A DNA stretch of 27,574 nucleotides from DASVDK01 sp036381125 [NCBI: Thermodesulfobacteriota bacterium] (GTDB lineage: Bacteria > DASVDK01): NCBI GenBank assembly GCA_036381125.1, contig DASVDK010000332.1, positions 1-27,574 on the forward strand, read 5' to 3'. The notes beneath the pieces are model-generated. The model ran no database searches. It saw only the letters and a list, made by a program, of their open reading frames with translations, and was not told the DNA's origin. Shown in pieces: positions 23,898 through 27,574 of this stretch (its first letter is position 1; each line of letters starts with the position of its first letter). A program made the position numbers and the translations under genes.

Positions 23898-25052
23898 GTG
23901 CAGCCGCTGTACGTCTACGCGCCCGAGCTGGCCGACTTCGATTACGGGCCGTGCCATCCGCTCAAGATGCGCCGGCTGCGCCTCACGTACGACCTCACGG
24001 AGGCCATGGGGCTCCTCGGGCCGGGCGTGCGCCGCGTCGCGCCCCGTCCGGCCAGCCCGTCGCAGCTCGAGGCGGCGCACGACCCGCGCTACCTGGAGGT
24101 GCTGGCCGAGAGCGAGTCGGGGCTCCTGCCGGCCGCGGGCCCGGCGCACGGGCTCGGCCACGGCGACAACCCGGTCTTCCCCGGCCTCTTCACCGTCGCG
24201 CGCCTGACCGCCGGCGCCTCCATCGAGGCCGCCGATCGCCTTGGCGCCGGCGAGGCGCGGGTGGCCATGTCGATCGCCGGGGGGCTCCACCACGCCATGT
24301 ACGACCGCGCGTCCGGCTTCTGCTACGTGAACGACCCGGTGCTGGCCATCCGGCGGCTCCTCGACCACGGCATGACGCGCGTGGCGTACGTCGACATCGA
24401 CGTGCACCACGGCGACGGCGTGGAGGCCGCCTTCTGGCGGGACGATCGGGTCCTCACCATCTCCCTGCACCAGGACGGGCGCACGCTCTTCCCCGGCACC
24501 GGCGCCGTCACGGACATCGGCGAGGGGCGCGGCCGCGGTTACGCCGTGAACGTGCCGCTCTTGCCGGGGGCCGACGACGCCGTGGTGGTCCGCGCCTTCG
24601 ACGCGGTCGTCCCCCGCTTCCTGGAGGCGTTCCGCCCCGAGGCGGTGGTGGCCCAGCTCGGGGTCGACTCGTTCGTGGCGGACCCGCTCGCCATGCTCGA
24701 CGTGACGACGAACGGCTTCGAGGCGATGGTGCGTCGCATCACCGAACTCTCGCCCCGGCTCCTCGCGCTCGGCGGCGGGGGCTATCAGCTCGCCAACGTG
24801 GCACGCGGCTGGACGCTCGCGTGGGGGATCGTCTCCGGGCAGCCGGTCGCCGACACGATCCCGGACGCGCTGCGCGAGCCGCTGCGGCGCGAAGGTCACC
24901 GGAGCGACCGGCTGCGGGACCCGGAGCCGCCGGCCGGCGGCTTCCGCCGCTCGGCGCCTCCGTGGCTGCCGGACGCCGCGCAGGTGGGCGAGGCGGCGAA
25001 CGCGGTCTGCCGGTACCTCGTCGACGAGGTCCTCCCGCTGGTCCGCCGGTGA
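23898..25052 (+). CDS. acuC: AcuC-like histone deacetylase-family protein
   Basis: Protein of 384 residues of the arginase/deacetylase fold, class I type. The N-terminal GPCHPLKMRRLRLTYDL is typical of AcuC. The charge-relay histidines are His131-His132 in GGLHHAMYD, zinc ligands are Asp168 and His170 in DIDVHHGDG and Asp257 in QLGVDSFVADPL, and the catalytic Tyr296 lies in GGGGYQ. All are intact, so it should be an active lysine or small-amide deacylase. In Bacillus AcuC removes acetyl groups from acetyl-CoA synthetase; no acs, acuA or acuB lies here. Since a polyamine importer is in the same region, acetylpolyamine cleavage is an alternative, but the sequence looks more like AcuC. The GTG start follows GGAGG. 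Confidence 0.9.
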   Translation: MQPLYVYAPELADFDYGPCHPLKMRRLRLTYDLTEAMGLLGPGVRRVAPRPASPSQLEAAHDPRYLEVLAESESGLLPAAGPAHGLGHGDNPVFPGLFTVARLTAGASIEAADRLGAGEARVAMSIAGGLHHAMYDRASGFCYVNDPVLAIRRLLDHGMTRVAYVDIDVHHGDGVEAAFWRDDRVLTISLHQDGRTLFPGTGAVTDIGEGRGRGYAVNVPLLPGADDAVVVRAFDAVVPRFLEAFRPEAVVAQLGVDSFVADPLAMLDVTTNGFEAMVRRITELSPRLLALGGGGYQLANVARGWTLAWGIVSGQPVADTIPDALREPLRREGHRSDRLRDPEPPAGGFRRSAPPWLPDAAQVGEAANAVCRYLVDEVLPLVRR

Positions 25053-25145
25053 CGGGGCGCCCCGTGTCGCGCGTTCTGCAGTGTGGTGACACGCCCCGAC
25101 ACCCGGGCCGCCAGGCAGGGCCCGGAGCGGCGCGGCTCCCGACCG

Positions 25146-25189
25146 GGGGTCCGACCCCGACCGGTTCCGAAGTGTGCGCCGCGGAACCG
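25146..25189 (+). promoter_or_regulatory. Two adjacent hairpins after the deacetylase gene
   Basis: GGGGTC/GACCCC (25146-25151 with 25153-25158) and CGGTTCCG/CGGAACCG (25162-25169 with 25182-25189, 12-base loop) lie in the 206-base gap between two genes. The second may end the acuC message although no U run follows. I see no promoter in the gap. Confidence 0.35.
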
Positions 25190-25258
25190 ATTCGTCATCT
25201 CGCGGCGGCGATCGCGGCCGGTACCGCGCGGGGCACGTCGCTTGCACTGCTGTGGGGC

Positions 25259-25873
25259 ATGCCCCGGGTCGTCCTTCCGAGCACGTCCGCACGGGTCGCC
25301 GTGGCGCTCCTTGCCGCCGCGGTCGCGGGCGCGTTGCTCGGGGCGGGGATCGGGCACCTCGTCGGCCGCGTCCTGCCGGCGCCGCTCGTCACCGGCGCCT
25401 GCGTCTCCGCCTCGGTCGCGCTCTTCGTCGTCGCCGCGCACGCGTGGCTCGGCGGACCGCGCGTCGACCGCGAGCTCGCCCGGGCGGTCCTCTGGGGGAC
25501 GCTGCTGGTCGCCCTCGCGGGGCAGGTGCCGCGGGTGCACCTCGACTACGTCGAGTTCCGGCGCACGGCGGCCGCGGCGCTCGTCGCGGGCCCCGGCGCC
25601 CCGCGCGACCCCGACCTCTACGTGGACCTCGTGCTCCTCGCCGAGACCGGACAGCCGGGCTTCCGCGGCTACCTCCTCGCCAGCCTGGGGGTCGAGCGTG
25701 CGGCCCACTCGCTCGGGCGGCTGCGGCTCCGGGTCCTCGGCCATCTCCTCGGCATCGGCGTCGGCGCCGCCATGGCGGCGCACCTGACGCTCGCCGCCGT
25801 GCGCGCCCGGCGCTGCGCGCGGTGCGGCCGCCGGGCCGACCGTTGCGCCTGCGGGAGCCCGGGATGCGGCTGA
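25259..25873 (+). CDS. Small membrane protein with Cys-rich tail
   Basis: Protein of 204 residues, family not recognised. Predicted membrane spans are at about residues 8-30, 36-56, 64-80 and 160-178; the segment between spans three and four (about 85-155) contains VHLDYVEFRRTAAAALVAGPG and DPDLYVDLVLLAETGQPGFRGYLLASLGVERA and is probably outside the membrane. The C-terminus ends in a cluster of cysteines (186, 189, 196, 198, 203) spaced CxxC-x6-CxC-x4-C, like a small zinc-binding knuckle. The ATG at 25259 is the most sensible start, though no strong ribosome site precedes it and an upstream start in the same frame cannot be excluded. Its end overlaps the phospholipase gene by 10 bases, so the two are co-translated. 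Confidence 0.7.
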   Translation: MPRVVLPSTSARVAVALLAAAVAGALLGAGIGHLVGRVLPAPLVTGACVSASVALFVVAAHAWLGGPRVDRELARAVLWGTLLVALAGQVPRVHLDYVEFRRTAAAALVAGPGAPRDPDLYVDLVLLAETGQPGFRGYLLASLGVERAAHSLGRLRLRVLGHLLGIGVGAAMAAHLTLAAVRARRCARCGRRADRCACGSPGCG

Positions 25874-26829
25874 TCGCCGACCGGCTGCGGGTTGGGCTCG
25901 CCCTCGGGGGGGGCGCGGCGCGCGGGCTCGCGCACCTCGGCGTCCTCAAGGTCCTCGAGGAGGAGAGGATCGCCATCGGCGCCATCGCCGGCACGAGCAT
26001 GGGCGCCCTCGTCGGCGGCATGTACGCGCTCGAGCCGGACGCCAGGATCGTGCGCGAGAAGATCCTGGCGGTGCTCTTCAGCAAGGACTTCCTCCGCGTG
26101 AAGGTCGAGTACATGAAGGCGCTCCGCGAGGTGAAGGAGTCCTCGATCTTCCGCACCTTCGCGAACTACGTGCGGCGTACCATCTTCCACAACGTGGTCC
26201 TCAACCGGCAGTCCTTCCTGACGGCCGACCGCTACGCCCGCTACCTCTCCGCCTTCGTCGGCGACCGCCTCATCGAGGAGACGCTCATCCCGTACGCCGC
26301 CGTCGCCACCGACATCCGCTCGGGCGACGAGGTCGTCATCACGCGCGGCCCCATGAAGACCGCCATCGGCGCCTCGTGCGCGATCCCCGGGATCCTGCCG
26401 CCGGTGGCCGTGGACGGCCTCCTCCTGATCGACGGCGGGTGGGTCGACCAGGTGCCGGTCGGGCCGGTCTCGGCCCTCGGCGCCGACCTCGTCATCGCCG
26501 TCGAGATCGGCGTCGACAACGAGGACACCGACGGCCTGCTGCGCAACGGCCTCGAGATGGTGATCCGGGCCAACGCGATCACGCGGGCCGCCCTCTGCCG
26601 GCTCCAGCTCTCGCGGGCCGACCTCGTGATCCGGCCGGCCACCGAGTCGATCGTGTGGGCGGACTTCAAGCGGGCGGAGGAGGCGATCGCCCTCGGCGAG
26701 GCGGCCGCCCGCGCCGCCATGCCGGCGATCCGCGCCGCGCTCGCACGGCGGCTGGTGGGCGGCCCGACGCCGTCGGGCGGCCACGGGCCGGCGCCGGGCG
26801 CCAGCGGGCTGCCGCTGGCCGCGCGCTAG
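25864..26829 (+). CDS. Patatin-like phospholipase (RssA/YlbK-type)
   Basis: Serine hydrolase of 321 residues with a Ser-Asp dyad: oxyanion loop GGGAARG at 15-21, nucleophile Ser45 in GTSMG, and Asp190 in DGGWVDQVP. Such proteins act as phospholipases or acyl hydrolases on membrane lipids. The ATG at 25864 lies within the preceding gene and follows GGGAG; the frame is open further upstream only as a shadow. The catalytic domain occupies about residues 8-200; a helical part follows (LLRNGLEMVIRANAITRAALCRLQ, FKRAEEAIALGEAAARAAMPAIRAALARRL) and the last 30 residues are Gly/Pro-rich and probably disordered. No signal peptide is visible. Coupling to a membrane protein suggests action at the membrane. 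Confidence 0.92.
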   Translation: MRLIADRLRVGLALGGGAARGLAHLGVLKVLEEERIAIGAIAGTSMGALVGGMYALEPDARIVREKILAVLFSKDFLRVKVEYMKALREVKESSIFRTFANYVRRTIFHNVVLNRQSFLTADRYARYLSAFVGDRLIEETLIPYAAVATDIRSGDEVVITRGPMKTAIGASCAIPGILPPVAVDGLLLIDGGWVDQVPVGPVSALGADLVIAVEIGVDNEDTDGLLRNGLEMVIRANAITRAALCRLQLSRADLVIRPATESIVWADFKRAEEAIALGEAAARAAMPAIRAALARRLVGGPTPSGGHGPAPGASGLPLAAR

Positions 26830-26835
26830 CCGGCG

Positions 26836-27574
26836 TTGCGTCTGCTGCTCGTGGCCGCCGTGACCCTGCCGGCGGCCGTCCTCAGGCTCTGGGACCTCAC
26901 CGTCCGGCCGTTCCACCACGACGAGGGGGTGAACGGCTGGTTCTTCGTCCGCCTCTGGGCGCAGGGCGACTACCGCTACGACCCGGGCAACTACCACGGG
27001 CCGACCCTCTACTTCCTCTCGCTCCCCTTCGCCTGGGCGGCAGGCGGCCCCTCGGACGCGATCCTGCGCGGGGTCGCGGTGGCGGCGAGCCTCGCCACGG
27101 TCGCCCTTGCCGCGGCGCTCGCGCCGCGGCTCGGCCGCTCGGGCGCCGGCGCCGCCGCGCTCCTGCTCGCCGTGTCGCCGGCCGCCGTGTACTTCGGGCG
27201 CGACTACATCCACGAGAGCCTGTTCGCCCTCTGCACGCTGGCGCTCGTCGTCGCGGGCGAGCGGGCGGCAGCGACCGGGTCCCGGGCGGCGTACGTCGTC
27301 GGCGGCGCGGCGGCGGGCGTCTTCGTGGCGACCAAGGAGACCGCCTTCCCGCACCTCGCGATCCTCGGCGCGGCCCTCCTGGCCGCCGACCCGCGGACGC
27401 CCCTGGTCCTCCTCGGGAAGTGGCGGCGTCCGGCGCTCGCCCTGGCCGTTGCCCTTGCCGTGGCGGCCGGCTTCTACACGAACGGCTTCACCGCCCCCTC
27501 GGCCATCCTCGACCCGATCCGGGCGCTCCCGGGCTGGGTCTCGCGGGGCACCGGCGGGGTCGAGCACGCGAAGC
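26836..27574 (+). CDS. GT-C-type membrane protein (TIGR03663/Agl23-like), 3' end outside window
   Basis: A frame open from a TTG at 26836 (six bases after the phospholipase stop) to the window edge gives 246 residues; a GTG at 26851 is an alternative start. No ribosome site is clear for either. The N-terminal helix is followed by RPFHHDEGVNGWFFVRLWAQ and YRYDPGNYHGPTLYF, a large extracytoplasmic loop with an acidic pair and the HGPxLYF motif. Hydrophobic helices follow and then VYFGRDYIHESLF and ATKETAFPHLA. This pattern matches the TIGR03663 family (flippase-associated Agl23-like) of the dolichyl-phosphate mannosyltransferase superfamily. It probably handles a lipid-linked sugar or envelope glycan, but substrate and polarity of the reaction are unknown. 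Confidence 0.8.
   Translation, partial: MRLLLVAAVTLPAAVLRLWDLTVRPFHHDEGVNGWFFVRLWAQGDYRYDPGNYHGPTLYFLSLPFAWAAGGPSDAILRGVAVAASLATVALAAALAPRLGRSGAGAAALLLAVSPAAVYFGRDYIHESLFALCTLALVVAGERAAATGSRAAYVVGGAAAGVFVATKETAFPHLAILGAALLAADPRTPLVLLGKWRRPALALAVALAVAAGFYTNGFTAPSAILDPIRALPGWVSRGTGGVEHAK

Overview
The window is strongly GC-rich chromosomal DNA (judged by eye, not computed) packed with short-spaced genes, all on the + strand except a truncated lipoprotein gene at the left edge. Start codons are a mix of ATG, GTG and possibly TTG, and many junctions are 1- or 4-base overlaps. Periplasmic-type binding proteins, a lipobox protein, PlsC and SurE fit a free-living, high-GC, didermous bacterium living on peptides and amides. 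Candidate groups are the Rokubacteria/Methylomirabilota or myxobacteria-related lineages. That is only a guess: there is no rRNA or other firm marker here.

Left part (1-4870). A divergent promoter region separates the lipoprotein gene from a first peptide ABC transporter (oppA-oppB-oppC, no ATPase genes). Directly after this oppC lies a two-gene DUF433/DUF5615 toxin-antitoxin module. It is bracketed by two near-identical copies (73 and 70 bp) of the 3' end of oppC, which looks like the scar of an insertion.

Middle (4922-17000). A good sigma70-like promoter precedes one long gene string: a second, complete peptide transporter (binding protein, two permeases, OppD, OppF), an amidase, a PuuD-like gamma-glutamyl-GABA hydrolase, and a complete spermidine/putrescine transporter (potD, potA, potB, potC). 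A terminator overlaps the end of potC. The layout suggests joint uptake of peptides and polyamines or their gamma-glutamyl conjugates, with cytoplasmic amide-bond hydrolysis.

Next (17014-20883). A stand-alone coiled-coil gene has its own promoter and hairpin. It is followed by a tight cluster of SAM hydrolase (DUF62), PlsC acyltransferase, a small helical protein, a response-regulator/PilZ fusion and SurE.

The most unusual stretch is 20884-21422. It holds a promoter-like element, a leader of about 250 bases with long inverted repeats, a Shine-Dalgarno sequence matching the 16S 3' end over 14 bases, a 25-residue Lys/Ser/Thr/Ala repeat peptide gene, and a nested hairpin of 25 base pairs. Homoserine kinase (thrB) follows. 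This could be an independently expressed basic micro-protein, or a Lys/Thr-rich leader peptide acting on thrB.

Right part (22441-27574). An unrecognised alanine-rich helical protein behind an apparently leaderless promoter, a HIT hydrolase, an AcuC-type deacetylase, a small membrane protein with a Cys-rich tail, a patatin-like phospholipase, and the N-terminal part of a GT-C-type membrane protein (TIGR03663/Agl23-like) cut by the window edge. I see no tRNA, rRNA, CRISPR array, transposase or integrase.
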